From positions 496,001-560,000 of the forward strand of contig NZ_CP076448.1 of assembly GCF_019203965.1 (NCBI RefSeq): DNA of 64,000 bases, in the 5' to 3' direction. This document shows, in pieces, positions 10,116 to 18,399 of the stretch; the stretch's first letter is position 1; the number at the start of each line of letters is the position of its first letter. Source of the stretch: Elioraea tepida (GTDB lineage: Bacteria; Pseudomonadota; Alphaproteobacteria; Acetobacterales; Acetobacteraceae). A model generated the notes under the pieces. That model did not search any database. It saw only the letters and a list, made by a program, of their open reading frames with translations, and was not told the origin of the DNA. Made by a program: the position numbers and the translations under genes.

Positions 10116-11714
10116 TCAGGCCGCCTTGCCCATGTTGTAGAACAGCACGACGGGGCTCTTAATCACGCCGGTGACGTTGGCTCGCCAGGCCGAGGGCGAA
10201 AGGAAGTGGCCGAGCGGCACGTGCGGAACAACCTGGAACGCCTCGATCTGGATCTCGCGGGCGATCCGCTTCCGCTCCTCGAGGTTCGGCGCGTCGAACC
10301 ACTGCTCGCGCAAGGCCTCCATCTTCTCGCTTGTCGGCCAGCCGAACCATGATCCGGGGCCGGTGCCGACAGCGCGCATGCCGATCGCCGCCGCCGGGTC
10401 CCACCAATCGGGCCCGGCCCAGGTGGTGTGGAAGATGCTCCACCCACCGCGCTCGACCGGCTCTCGGCTCGCCCGGCGCTGCACCACCGTGCCCCAGTCG
10501 GTCGCGACGAACTCCAGGTTGACGCCGAGGCGTCGCAGAAGGTCGGCCGTGACTTGGCTCTGCGCCCCGATGGTCGGGAAATCGGAGGCGTGCAGCTGGA
10601 CCACCTTCTGGTTGGTGTAGCCCGCCGCCCGAAGCGCCTCGCGGGCGCGCTCGAGGCTCCGCACCTTGAGCGCGTCCGAACCAGCTTCGGTGTGCATCGG
10701 GCTGCCGAGGGACCAATAGGAGAAGCTCGTCTTGTACATCGACCGGTCATCGCCGACGACGGCGCGGAGATAGTCCTCCTGGTTGATGGCAAAGAGAAGC
10801 GCGCGCCGCATCGCGGGGGTGTCGAAGGGCGGGTGGAGGTGGTTGAAGCGGAGCATGCCGATCGTGCCGATCGTGTCGCGGGTTTCGACGACGATCTGGC
10901 GGTTGCGCCGGAACAGCGGCAACAGGTCGTGCAGCGGCAGCTCGATGAAGTCGACCTCGCCGTTCATCAGCGCGTTCCCGGCCGTGGCCGGGTCGGTGAT
11001 GATGTGCCACTCCATCCGCTCGGCATTCGCCCGCTTGCCGCCCGCCGTCCAGGACGGCGGCTCGTTCCTCGGCACGTAGGCCTCGTTGCGCATGTAGACG
11101 ACGCGGGAGCCGGGCACCCACTCGTCGCGGATGAAGCGGTAGGGGCCGGAGCCAATCGAGGAGGTGATCTGCGTGTTCGGGTCGGTCGCCGCCACGCTCT
11201 CGGGCATGATGAAGCAGGGGCTCGCATTGGGCTTCGCGATCGCGTTGAGCAGAAGCGGGAACGGCTTCTGCAGCCTGATCCGGAAGCGCCGGTCGTCGAG
11301 CGCCTCGATCCGGTCGAGGCGCTTGGCGATCTCCTGGCCGAACCCGTCACGCGCCCACCAGCGCTTGATGGAGGCGACGCAGTCCTGCGCGCGCACAGGC
11401 TCGCCGTTGTGGAATTTCTGCCCCTCGCGGAGGGTGAAGACGTAGGTTCGCCCGTCATCCTCGATCTGCCAGCCCTCCGCTGCCTGGGGCCGAACCGCCA
11501 GCGTCTCGTCGACCGCGAGGATCGTGTCGTAGACGAGATAGGAATGGGTGCGGGTGATGGTCGCCGTCGTCCACACCGGGTCGAGGCTTGTCAGGTTCGC
11601 CTGAGGAACGATCCGCAGCGTGCGCGCGGCGGCTCCTTGGGCGACCGCCGGCGCCCCGAGTGAGGCTCCTGCGAGGGTAGCAGCGGCTCCTGCCAAGACA
11701 TCACGACGACGCAT
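10116..11714 (-). CDS. Family-5 solute-binding protein, paralogue 2 of 7
   Basis: A 532-aa paralogue. The ATG at 11714 is set by a perfect ribosome site (GGAAAGGAGGGG) and begins a Tat-like signal MRRRDVLAGAAATLAG ending near AVAQG. Landmarks are FVPQANLTSLDPVWTTATITR, LREGQKFHNGEPV, and SWFGWP. The aromatic patch DWWE seen in several other paralogues is changed to DFIEL here (about residue 240), which suggests a different ligand pocket. A 13-bp gap separates it from paralogue 1. It is predicted to deliver ligand to the DppBCDF transporter. Confidence 0.93.
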   Translation of the reverse strand: MRRRDVLAGAAATLAGASLGAPAVAQGAAARTLRIVPQANLTSLDPVWTTATITRTHSYLVYDTILAVDETLAVRPQAAEGWQIEDDGRTYVFTLREGQKFHNGEPVRAQDCVASIKRWWARDGFGQEIAKRLDRIEALDDRRFRIRLQKPFPLLLNAIAKPNASPCFIMPESVAATDPNTQITSSIGSGPYRFIRDEWVPGSRVVYMRNEAYVPRNEPPSWTAGGKRANAERMEWHIITDPATAGNALMNGEVDFIELPLHDLLPLFRRNRQIVVETRDTIGTIGMLRFNHLHPPFDTPAMRRALLFAINQEDYLRAVVGDDRSMYKTSFSYWSLGSPMHTEAGSDALKVRSLERAREALRAAGYTNQKVVQLHASDFPTIGAQSQVTADLLRRLGVNLEFVATDWGTVVQRRASREPVERGGWSIFHTTWAGPDWWDPAAAIGMRAVGTGPGSWFGWPTSEKMEALREQWFDAPNLEERKRIAREIQIEAFQVVPHVPLGHFLSPSAWRANVTGVIKSPVVLFYNMGKAA

Positions 11715-11826
11715 CAGCTCCCCTCCTTTCCGATCCTCGGCCCGAGCCGCATCGCTTCTGAGGCAGGACGGCAGGGCGGAACGGCCCCTCGACCGCCCCG
11801 CCTCCGCCCCGGCCGCGCCGCGCATG

Positions 11827-13425
11827 TCAGCTCTTGGTCACGCCCCAGAAGAACGGCAACGGGCCTTTGGTGATGCCCGAGACGTTCCGACGCCACGCCT
11901 GGTATCCGAGGAAGAAGCCGGTCGGCACATAGACGACGTGCTCCATCGCGGCGCGGTTGATGCCCTCGAACGCCGCCTTCTCCTCGGCCGGTGTCGCGGC
12001 ATTGAGCCATTTCGCGATCGCGGCTTCGACCTCGGGGCTGTTCGGCCAGCCGAACCAGGCGCCGTCGCCATTGGCGCGGATCGCGTTGTAGGAGGCGGGT
12101 GCGATGCAGTCCGCCCCCGCATGCCAGGTGTGGAAGATGTGCCACCCGCCCTGCCGCGGCGGCGTCTTCAGGGCGCGCCTCTGGCCGACGGTTCCCCAGT
12201 CGGTCGCGACGAAATCGACCTGCATGCCAAGGCTGCGCAACAGCGCGTTCGTGACCTCTCCCATCGCCTTCAGAGGCGCCTGGTCCTGCGCCACGAGAAC
12301 GGTGATGGGCTCGCCGCTGTAGCCCGCTTCCGCAAGCAGCCTGCGCGCGGCGGCGAGATCGCGCGGCCCCTTTAGCACCTCTCCGCCGGCCTCCGTGTAG
12401 GCCGGGGTTCCGGGCGTGAAGAACGACGGCAGCGTCTTCCACAGCGCCTCGTCGTTGCCCACCACGGCGCGCATGTAGTCCTCCTGGCTCAGCGCGAGCT
12501 GGATGGCGCGGCGCGCGCGCACGTCGCTGAAGGGCGGATGCAGGTGGTTCATCCGGAAGCTGCCGATGTTGCCGAGCGGGTCGGCGATATCGACCATGAT
12601 GTTCCGGTTCCGACGCAGAACCGGAACGAGGTCAGGGATCGGCGTCTCCCACCAGTCGACCTCCCCGTTCTGGAGCGCCCCGGCGGCGGTGCCGGGGTCA
12701 GGGATGATGTGCCACTCGATCCGGTCGAAGCTGATCCGCTTGCCGCCCGCGAGCCAGTCGGGCGCCTCGGCGCGGGGAACGTAGTCGGCGAAGCGCTCGA
12801 ACACAGCGCGCGAGCCGGGCACCCACTCGTCGCGCTTGAAGCGCATCGGGCCGGAGCCGATCAGGTCCTCCGGCTTGATCTGCTGGAAGCTGTCCGTCTT
12901 CGCCACCGCCTCGGGCATGATGAAGGCCATCGGCGTGTTGTTCTTGCCGAGCGCGAACAGCATCTTCGTGAACGGCGCGTTGAGCCGGAAGCGGAACGTC
13001 CGGTCGTCGATCGCCTCGAGCGCGTCGAGCCTCGCCCGGATCAGCTGGCCGAGCGGGTCACGCGGCATCCAGCGGATCAGGCTTTGCACGACGTCCTTCG
13101 ACAGCACAGGCTCGCCATTGTGGAACTTGAGCCCGGGTCGGAGGCGGAACGTCCAGACCTTGAAGTCGGCCGAGTGCTCTTCGCTCTCGACCATCTGCCG
13201 CTGCGGCTCGAGCCTGCTGTTGACGCCGTAGAGCGTGTCCCAGATCAGCGCCGAGGCATTGCGCACGACGTATTGCGTGCCCCAAATCGGGTCGAGATTG
13301 GCAAGATTCGCCTGCGGCACGAAGCGCAACACGCGCGCGCTCGACGCCTGGCCCTGCACGGCAGGTGCCCCAAGCCCCGACGCGGCGATTGCCGCACCAG
13401 CAGCAAGAAACTCACGACGCTTCAT
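11827..13425 (-). CDS. Family-5 solute-binding protein, paralogue 3 of 7
   Basis: A 532-aa paralogue starting at ATG 13425 with the clearest Tat signal of the set (MKRREFLAAGAAIAASGLG). It shares DPIWGTQYVVRNAS, the NGEVDWWE patch and the GAWFGWP motif with its sisters, and is nearest to paralogue 1. It has the largest leader regions around it: 112 bp on its 3' side and 204 bp on its 5' side, the latter carrying a 14-base palindrome, so it may have its own regulation or promoter. Periplasmic receptor; ligand unknown. Confidence 0.93.
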   Translation of the reverse strand: MKRREFLAAGAAIAASGLGAPAVQGQASSARVLRFVPQANLANLDPIWGTQYVVRNASALIWDTLYGVNSRLEPQRQMVESEEHSADFKVWTFRLRPGLKFHNGEPVLSKDVVQSLIRWMPRDPLGQLIRARLDALEAIDDRTFRFRLNAPFTKMLFALGKNNTPMAFIMPEAVAKTDSFQQIKPEDLIGSGPMRFKRDEWVPGSRAVFERFADYVPRAEAPDWLAGGKRISFDRIEWHIIPDPGTAAGALQNGEVDWWETPIPDLVPVLRRNRNIMVDIADPLGNIGSFRMNHLHPPFSDVRARRAIQLALSQEDYMRAVVGNDEALWKTLPSFFTPGTPAYTEAGGEVLKGPRDLAAARRLLAEAGYSGEPITVLVAQDQAPLKAMGEVTNALLRSLGMQVDFVATDWGTVGQRRALKTPPRQGGWHIFHTWHAGADCIAPASYNAIRANGDGAWFGWPNSPEVEAAIAKWLNAATPAEEKAAFEGINRAAMEHVVYVPTGFFLGYQAWRRNVSGITKGPLPFFWGVTKS

Positions 13426-13446
13426 CTCGTTCAGCCCCCATTGCCA

Positions 13447-13460
13447 CCTCAGGCCTGAGG
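13447..13460. promoter_or_regulatory. Perfect 14-base palindrome upstream of binding-protein paralogue 3
   Basis: CCTCAGGCCTGAGG is a perfect inverted repeat lying 22 bases upstream of the start codon of paralogue 3, in the longest gap inside the seven-gene array (13426-13629). The position would suit an operator or a leader hairpin. The rest of the gap shows nothing I can name. Confidence 0.25.
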
Positions 13461-13629
13461 ACCGGCGCCCCCGCACGCAAGGACTGCGGCTGTTCCGCCG
13501 CTTCTCCCCGACGTGTCTGGAGCCCGCGCCGCGGGCCCCAAGCCATCCCTTCCGTCACTCTAGAGGTCGGGGCCGAGGACGCAAGCGCCGATCGCGGCCC
13601 TGTGCTGCCCTCGCCCCGGCCGGGGCGCC

Positions 13630-15216
13630 TCAGGTCTTGCGAACGTTCCAGAACACCGGGATGCCCTTGAGCACGCCTTCGAGGTTCCGACGATAGGCCG
13701 TGAACTGCTTGTAGTGGCCGAGCGGCGCGCCTGGGGCCGCCTCGAGCGCCGCCACCTGGAGCTCGGCGGCAAGCCGCTTCTGGGTCGCAAGGTCGGTGGC
13801 GGCGAGCCACTGGTTGCGCAGCTCCTCGAGCTTCGGGATGTCCGGCCAGCCGAACCACGCCTGGGCGCCGTTGCCCCTGATCTGGCTGTGCACCAGAGGG
13901 TCGAGGAAGTCGTAGCCGGCGAAGGAGGTGCAGAGAACGCTCCAACCGCCTTGGGCTGGCGGCTCCTTCTTGGCGCGTCGCTGCAGCACCGTGCCCCAGT
14001 CCATCGCCTGGTAGTCGACGTCGAAGCCGATCTGCTTCAGCACATCGGCCATCACCTCCGAGGCAGCCTTCGGCGCGAGGATGTCGGTGGGCCCGAGGAA
14101 CACCACCTTCTCGCCGCGATAGCCTGACGCGCGCAGCGCCTCGCGCCCGGCCGCGATCGAGGCCTTGAACACCTCGAGCCCGGCCGTCGTCGCCATCGGC
14201 GTGCCGGGCGTGAACCAGCCCACACCGGTCGTGTAGCCCGCGGGGTCGTTGCCGTTGATCGCGACCACCACGTCCTGTTGCCTGATCGCGGGGATCACCG
14301 CGCGTCGGACGGCGGGGTTGTCAAAGGGCGGGTGAAGCGTGTTGAAGCGTATGCAGGAGATCAGCCCGATCGGGTCCTGCACATCGACGACGATGTTCCG
14401 GTTGCGGCGCAACAGCGGCTGGATGTCGACCTGCGGCTGCTCCCACCAGTCGATCTCGCCCGCCTGCAGGGCGGCCGCGGCGGTGGCCGGGTCGGGCAGG
14501 ACACGCCACTCGATCCGGTCGAGATGCATCACCTTCGGCCCCGCGGTGAGGCTGAGCGGCCCGCCCGGCGCCGGCACATAGGCCGGGTGGCGCTCGTAGA
14601 CGAGGATCTGGCCAGTGATCCATTCCTCGCGCTTGAAGCGCATCGGGCCGGAGCCCGTGTAGTCGGTGATCTGCTGGAACGGGTCGGTCCGCGCCACTCG
14701 CTCGGGCATGATGTAGCAGCCGTTCGAGGGCTTCGCGAGGGTCGGGATCAGGCGCGGATAGGGCGCCTTGAGGCGGAAACGGAGACGCCGGTCGTCGAGC
14801 GCCGCGAGCTCGTCGGTCGCGGCGGCCAGGGCTTGGCCCATCGCGTCACGACGCCACCAGCGCGTGATCGAGGCCACACAGTCCGCCGCGCGGACCGGTT
14901 CGCCATCATGGAACTTCAGCCCCTCGCGCAAGGTGATGATGACCGTCCGCCCGCCATCCTCCTCGACGTGGCCTGCCGCCATCTGCGGATGAACGTTGAG
15001 CTGCGCGTCGGAGCCGTAGAGCGTGTCATAGACGAGCATGCCGTGGTTTCGGGTGACGTAGGCGGTGGTCCAGACGGGGTCGAGGCTGCCCGGGTTAGAT
15101 TGCGGCACGAAACGAAGCACGCGGGTGTTCGCAACACCCTGCGACACCGCAGGCGCGGCGAGCCCCGCTGCGGCGGCGAAGGCCGCTCCCCCTTTCAGCA
15201 ACGCGCGTCGCTTCAT
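13630..15216 (-). CDS. Family-5 solute-binding protein, paralogue 4 of 7
   Basis: A 528-aa paralogue. The ATG at 15216 is preferred over the GTG two codons upstream because that GTG lies next to the ribosome site (GGGAGG). The signal is MKRRALLKGGAAFAAAAGLA, ending near AVSQG. Landmarks are FVPQSNPGSLDPVWTTAYV, LREGLKFHDGEPVR, AGEIDWWEQP (about residue 235) and AWFGWP. It seems intermediate between the paralogue 1/3 and 5/6/7 groups. Periplasmic receptor; ligand unknown. Confidence 0.93.
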   Translation of the reverse strand: MKRRALLKGGAAFAAAAGLAAPAVSQGVANTRVLRFVPQSNPGSLDPVWTTAYVTRNHGMLVYDTLYGSDAQLNVHPQMAAGHVEEDGGRTVIITLREGLKFHDGEPVRAADCVASITRWWRRDAMGQALAAATDELAALDDRRLRFRLKAPYPRLIPTLAKPSNGCYIMPERVARTDPFQQITDYTGSGPMRFKREEWITGQILVYERHPAYVPAPGGPLSLTAGPKVMHLDRIEWRVLPDPATAAAALQAGEIDWWEQPQVDIQPLLRRNRNIVVDVQDPIGLISCIRFNTLHPPFDNPAVRRAVIPAIRQQDVVVAINGNDPAGYTTGVGWFTPGTPMATTAGLEVFKASIAAGREALRASGYRGEKVVFLGPTDILAPKAASEVMADVLKQIGFDVDYQAMDWGTVLQRRAKKEPPAQGGWSVLCTSFAGYDFLDPLVHSQIRGNGAQAWFGWPDIPKLEELRNQWLAATDLATQKRLAAELQVAALEAAPGAPLGHYKQFTAYRRNLEGVLKGIPVFWNVRKT

Positions 15217-15232
15217 CCTCACCTCCCTCGGC

Positions 15233-16813
15233 TCAGGTTATCTCCACGTTCCAGAAGCGCGGGATGCCGCCCAGCTGGGCCACACCGCGCAGGCTGCGCC
15301 GATACGCCATCGGCTGGAAGAATTGTCCCAGCGGAACATAGGGGACGTCGATCATCGCCCGTTCCTGCATTGCGCGCGCGATCGCCTGCTGCGATGCGAG
15401 ATCGGGCGCCTCGAACCAGGCATCCCGCAGCCGCTCGAGCTCGGGGCTGTCCGGCCAGCCGACGAAACCCTGTGCGCCGTTGCCGCGGAGAACGAGATGG
15501 CCCGCCGGGTCGATGTGGTCGAGCCCGGCCCAGTTCGAGAAATAGGCGCTCCAGCCGCCGCGCGAGGGCGGCTCGCGCGAACCGAGGCGCCGCACCACGC
15601 TGCCCCAGTCCATCGCCTGTTCCTCGACGACAAGCCCGATCTTCCGCAGCATGTCGATGCCGACAGCGGAGAGGGCGGCGATCGCAGGCACATCGGTCGC
15701 GACCAGAACGACCACAGGTTCGCCGCGGTAGCCGCTCGCGGCAACGGCGCGGCGTGCCCGCTCGAGATCGAAGCGCATTGCCTCGAGCCCGGCTTCGGAG
15801 GCGAGCGGCGTTCCGGGCGTGAACACGCCCACCCCCGTCCGCCACAGCGACCGGTCGGTCCCCATCACCGCCTGCATGAAGTCGGCCTGGTTCACCGCGG
15901 GAAGGAGGGCGCGTCGGAGTGCGGGGTTGTCGAAGGGGGGCTGCAGGTGGTTGACGCGAAGCGTCGAGATGAACCCGAGCGGGTCGGGGATCTCCACCGC
16001 AACGGCCGCCTCGCGCCGCAGCGCGGGAAGGAGGTCGGGCGTCACCCTCTCCCACCAGTGGACCTCGCCCGAGCGCAGCGCGGCCGCGGCCGTCGCGGGA
16101 TCGGGGATGATGGTCCACTCGACGCGGGAGATGCGCGCGCGCTTGCCGCCGGCGAGGAAGGAGGGGGGCTCCTCGCGCGGCACGTAGCCCTCGAAACGTT
16201 CGTAGACGACGCGCGCTCCGGGGACGAGCTCGTCGGCGCGGAACCGGAACGGTCCGGAGCCGATCACCTCGCCGGGCCCGAAGGGCTGGAACGGGTCGCG
16301 CGCCGCGATGCGCGCGGGCATGATGAAGGGGGCGAGGCTGCCCGGCTTGCCGAGCGCTGCCCGCATGTGCGCGAAGGGGCGCTTGAGCCGGATCGCGAAG
16401 CGCCGGTCGTCGAGCGCCGCCATCTCCTCGGCAAGAGCGGCGAGGCGCGAGCCGAAGGCATCGCGCTTGGCCCAGCGGGCGAGCGAGACGATCACGTCCT
16501 CCGCCCGGACCGGCTCGCCGTCGTGAAACCTGAGGCCCTCGCGCAGCGTGAAGGTCCAGCGCCGCCCCTCGTCCTCCACGCTCTCCCCCGCGACCATCTG
16601 CGGCCGCGGCGTGTAGCCCTCGTCGAGGGCGTAGAGCGTATCCCAGACGAGGAAGCCGTGGTTGCGGGTGATGTAGGCCGTCGAGGCGACAGGGTCGACC
16701 ACGGAAAGGTTCGCATGCGGCACGAAGCGGAGCGGCCGAGCGGCCTGCGAGTGGGCGATCCGCGGGGCGGCGAGCGCCGCCGCCGCGACCCCGAGCAGCG
16801 ACCGGCGGCGCAT
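15233..16813 (-). CDS. Family-5 solute-binding protein, paralogue 5 of 7
   Basis: A 526-aa paralogue whose ATG at 16813 overlaps the stop of paralogue 6 by one base (TGATG), fixing the start and implying translational coupling. The Tat-like signal is MRRRSLLGVAAAALAAPRIA. Landmarks are FVPHANLSVVDPVASTAYI, LREGLRFHDGEPVR, SGEVHWWERV and, at the place where others have AWFGWP, GFVGWP, shared with the GFIGWP of paralogue 7. It belongs by eye to the 5/6/7 subgroup. Periplasmic receptor; ligand unknown. Confidence 0.93.
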   Translation of the reverse strand: MRRRSLLGVAAAALAAPRIAHSQAARPLRFVPHANLSVVDPVASTAYITRNHGFLVWDTLYALDEGYTPRPQMVAGESVEDEGRRWTFTLREGLRFHDGEPVRAEDVIVSLARWAKRDAFGSRLAALAEEMAALDDRRFAIRLKRPFAHMRAALGKPGSLAPFIMPARIAARDPFQPFGPGEVIGSGPFRFRADELVPGARVVYERFEGYVPREEPPSFLAGGKRARISRVEWTIIPDPATAAAALRSGEVHWWERVTPDLLPALRREAAVAVEIPDPLGFISTLRVNHLQPPFDNPALRRALLPAVNQADFMQAVMGTDRSLWRTGVGVFTPGTPLASEAGLEAMRFDLERARRAVAASGYRGEPVVVLVATDVPAIAALSAVGIDMLRKIGLVVEEQAMDWGSVVRRLGSREPPSRGGWSAYFSNWAGLDHIDPAGHLVLRGNGAQGFVGWPDSPELERLRDAWFEAPDLASQQAIARAMQERAMIDVPYVPLGQFFQPMAYRRSLRGVAQLGGIPRFWNVEIT

Positions 16814-18399
16814 CAGACGCGCCTGACGTTGAGCGGAAGCACCATCCCCTTGAGCACGCCTGTGATGCTCCGCCGCCACGCCGAGGAGACGAAATACTGG
16901 CCGAGCGGCCAATAGGGAACGTCCTGCCAGAACTGCGCCTGAATACGCCGCGCGAGCGCCGCCTGCGCCTCCGCGGTCGGGGCGTCGAACCACTCGTCGC
17001 GCAGCGCCTCGAGCGCGGGGCTTGTGGGCCAGCCGAACCAGGCGCCCTCGCCGTTGCCGCGCAGCAGCAGATGCGCTCCGGGGTTCATCAGGTCAGCGCC
17101 GGCGAACAGCGCGACGACCGCGTTCCACCCGCCCTGGTCGGGCGGTTCCTTCTTCGCACGTCGCGCGAGCACTGTGCCCCAGTCCGACACCGCCGGCTCG
17201 ACCACGAGCCCCGCCTTGCGCATCATGTCGATCGCGACCAGCGTGAGCGCGTTGTTGTTCGGCACGTCGGTCGGGTGAAGGAACACGACCTTCTCGCCTC
17301 GGTAGCCCGCTGCGGCCAGGGCCGCCTTCGCCGCGTCTACGCTTCGGGGGCCGGTCACGGCCTCGATGCCCTCGTCGTTGGCCATCGGCGAGGCGACCGG
17401 GAAGCAGCCCACGCCCTCACGCCACAGGCTCCTGTCCTGGCCCATGATCGAGGCCATGAAGTCGGACTGAACGATCGCAGGAAGAAGCGCGCGGCGACGC
17501 TCCGCCGTGTCGAAGGGGGGGTGCAGGTGGTTCGGCCTGAGCATCGCCTTGATGCCGGACCTGTCCACCACCTCGACAACGACCTCGCGGTGCCGCTGCA
17601 GCACGGGGCGGAGATCGGCCGTCACCTGCTCCCACCAATCCACCTCGCCTGCCTGGAGGGCGGCGGCGGCTGTGCCCGGGTCGGTGATGATGCGCCACTC
17701 CATCCGCTCGAAATGCGCAAGCTTCGGCCCGGCCGTCATCGAGGGCGTGCCTGCGCGCGGCACGTAGCGGGCGTAGCGCTCGTACACGACGAGCGCGCCG
17801 GGGACGCGCTCATCCGCCTTGAACCGGTACGGCCCCGAACCGATGATCTCGGTGATGGCGGTGGTGGGCGGCGTGCGCGCGAGCCGCTCGGGCATCACGA
17901 AGCACGGGTAGGACGAGGCCTTGCCGAGCGCTTCGAGCATCGGGCCGAAGGGCCGCGTCAGCCTGATCTCGAAGCGTCGATCATCGAGAACCGTCATCTC
18001 GGCGATGCGCCGCGCGAGCGTCTGGCCGTGCGTGTCGCGCGTCATCCAGCGGCGTATCGAGGCGACCGCATCCGCCGCGCGCACCTTCTCTCCGTCGTGG
18101 AAGGTCGGTCCCTCGCGCAGGGTGAAGGTCCAGCGCCGTCCCTCGTCCTCCACCACGTGCCCTTCGGCGAGCTGCGGGTGGGGGCGGAAGTTCTCGTCGA
18201 GGCCGTAGAGCGTGTCCCACACCATGTGGGCGTGGTTCCGCGTGATGTACCCGGTGGTGACCATCGGGTCGAGGATGGTCACGTCGGCCTGCGGAACGAA
18301 GCGCAGCACGCGTGCCGAGGCCGGCTGCGCGAGCGAAGGCGCCGCAAGCGGGGCGGCCGCAAGCGCCGCTCCCGCCTTCAGGACGTCACGCCGGCGCAT
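16813..18399 (-). CDS. Family-5 solute-binding protein, paralogue 6 of 7
   Basis: A 528-aa paralogue linked by TGATG overlaps to both paralogue 5 (its stop) and paralogue 7 (its start at 18399). The signal MRRRDVLKAGAALAAAPLA is Tat-like. Landmarks are FVPQADVTILDPMVTTGYI, LREGPTFHDGEKVR, AGEVDWWEQV and AWFGWP. A much longer open frame through this region merely joins out-of-frame sequence of paralogue 7 to this gene and is not a fusion. Periplasmic receptor; ligand unknown. Confidence 0.93.
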   Translation of the reverse strand: MRRRDVLKAGAALAAAPLAAPSLAQPASARVLRFVPQADVTILDPMVTTGYITRNHAHMVWDTLYGLDENFRPHPQLAEGHVVEDEGRRWTFTLREGPTFHDGEKVRAADAVASIRRWMTRDTHGQTLARRIAEMTVLDDRRFEIRLTRPFGPMLEALGKASSYPCFVMPERLARTPPTTAITEIIGSGPYRFKADERVPGALVVYERYARYVPRAGTPSMTAGPKLAHFERMEWRIITDPGTAAAALQAGEVDWWEQVTADLRPVLQRHREVVVEVVDRSGIKAMLRPNHLHPPFDTAERRRALLPAIVQSDFMASIMGQDRSLWREGVGCFPVASPMANDEGIEAVTGPRSVDAAKAALAAAGYRGEKVVFLHPTDVPNNNALTLVAIDMMRKAGLVVEPAVSDWGTVLARRAKKEPPDQGGWNAVVALFAGADLMNPGAHLLLRGNGEGAWFGWPTSPALEALRDEWFDAPTAEAQAALARRIQAQFWQDVPYWPLGQYFVSSAWRRSITGVLKGMVLPLNVRRV

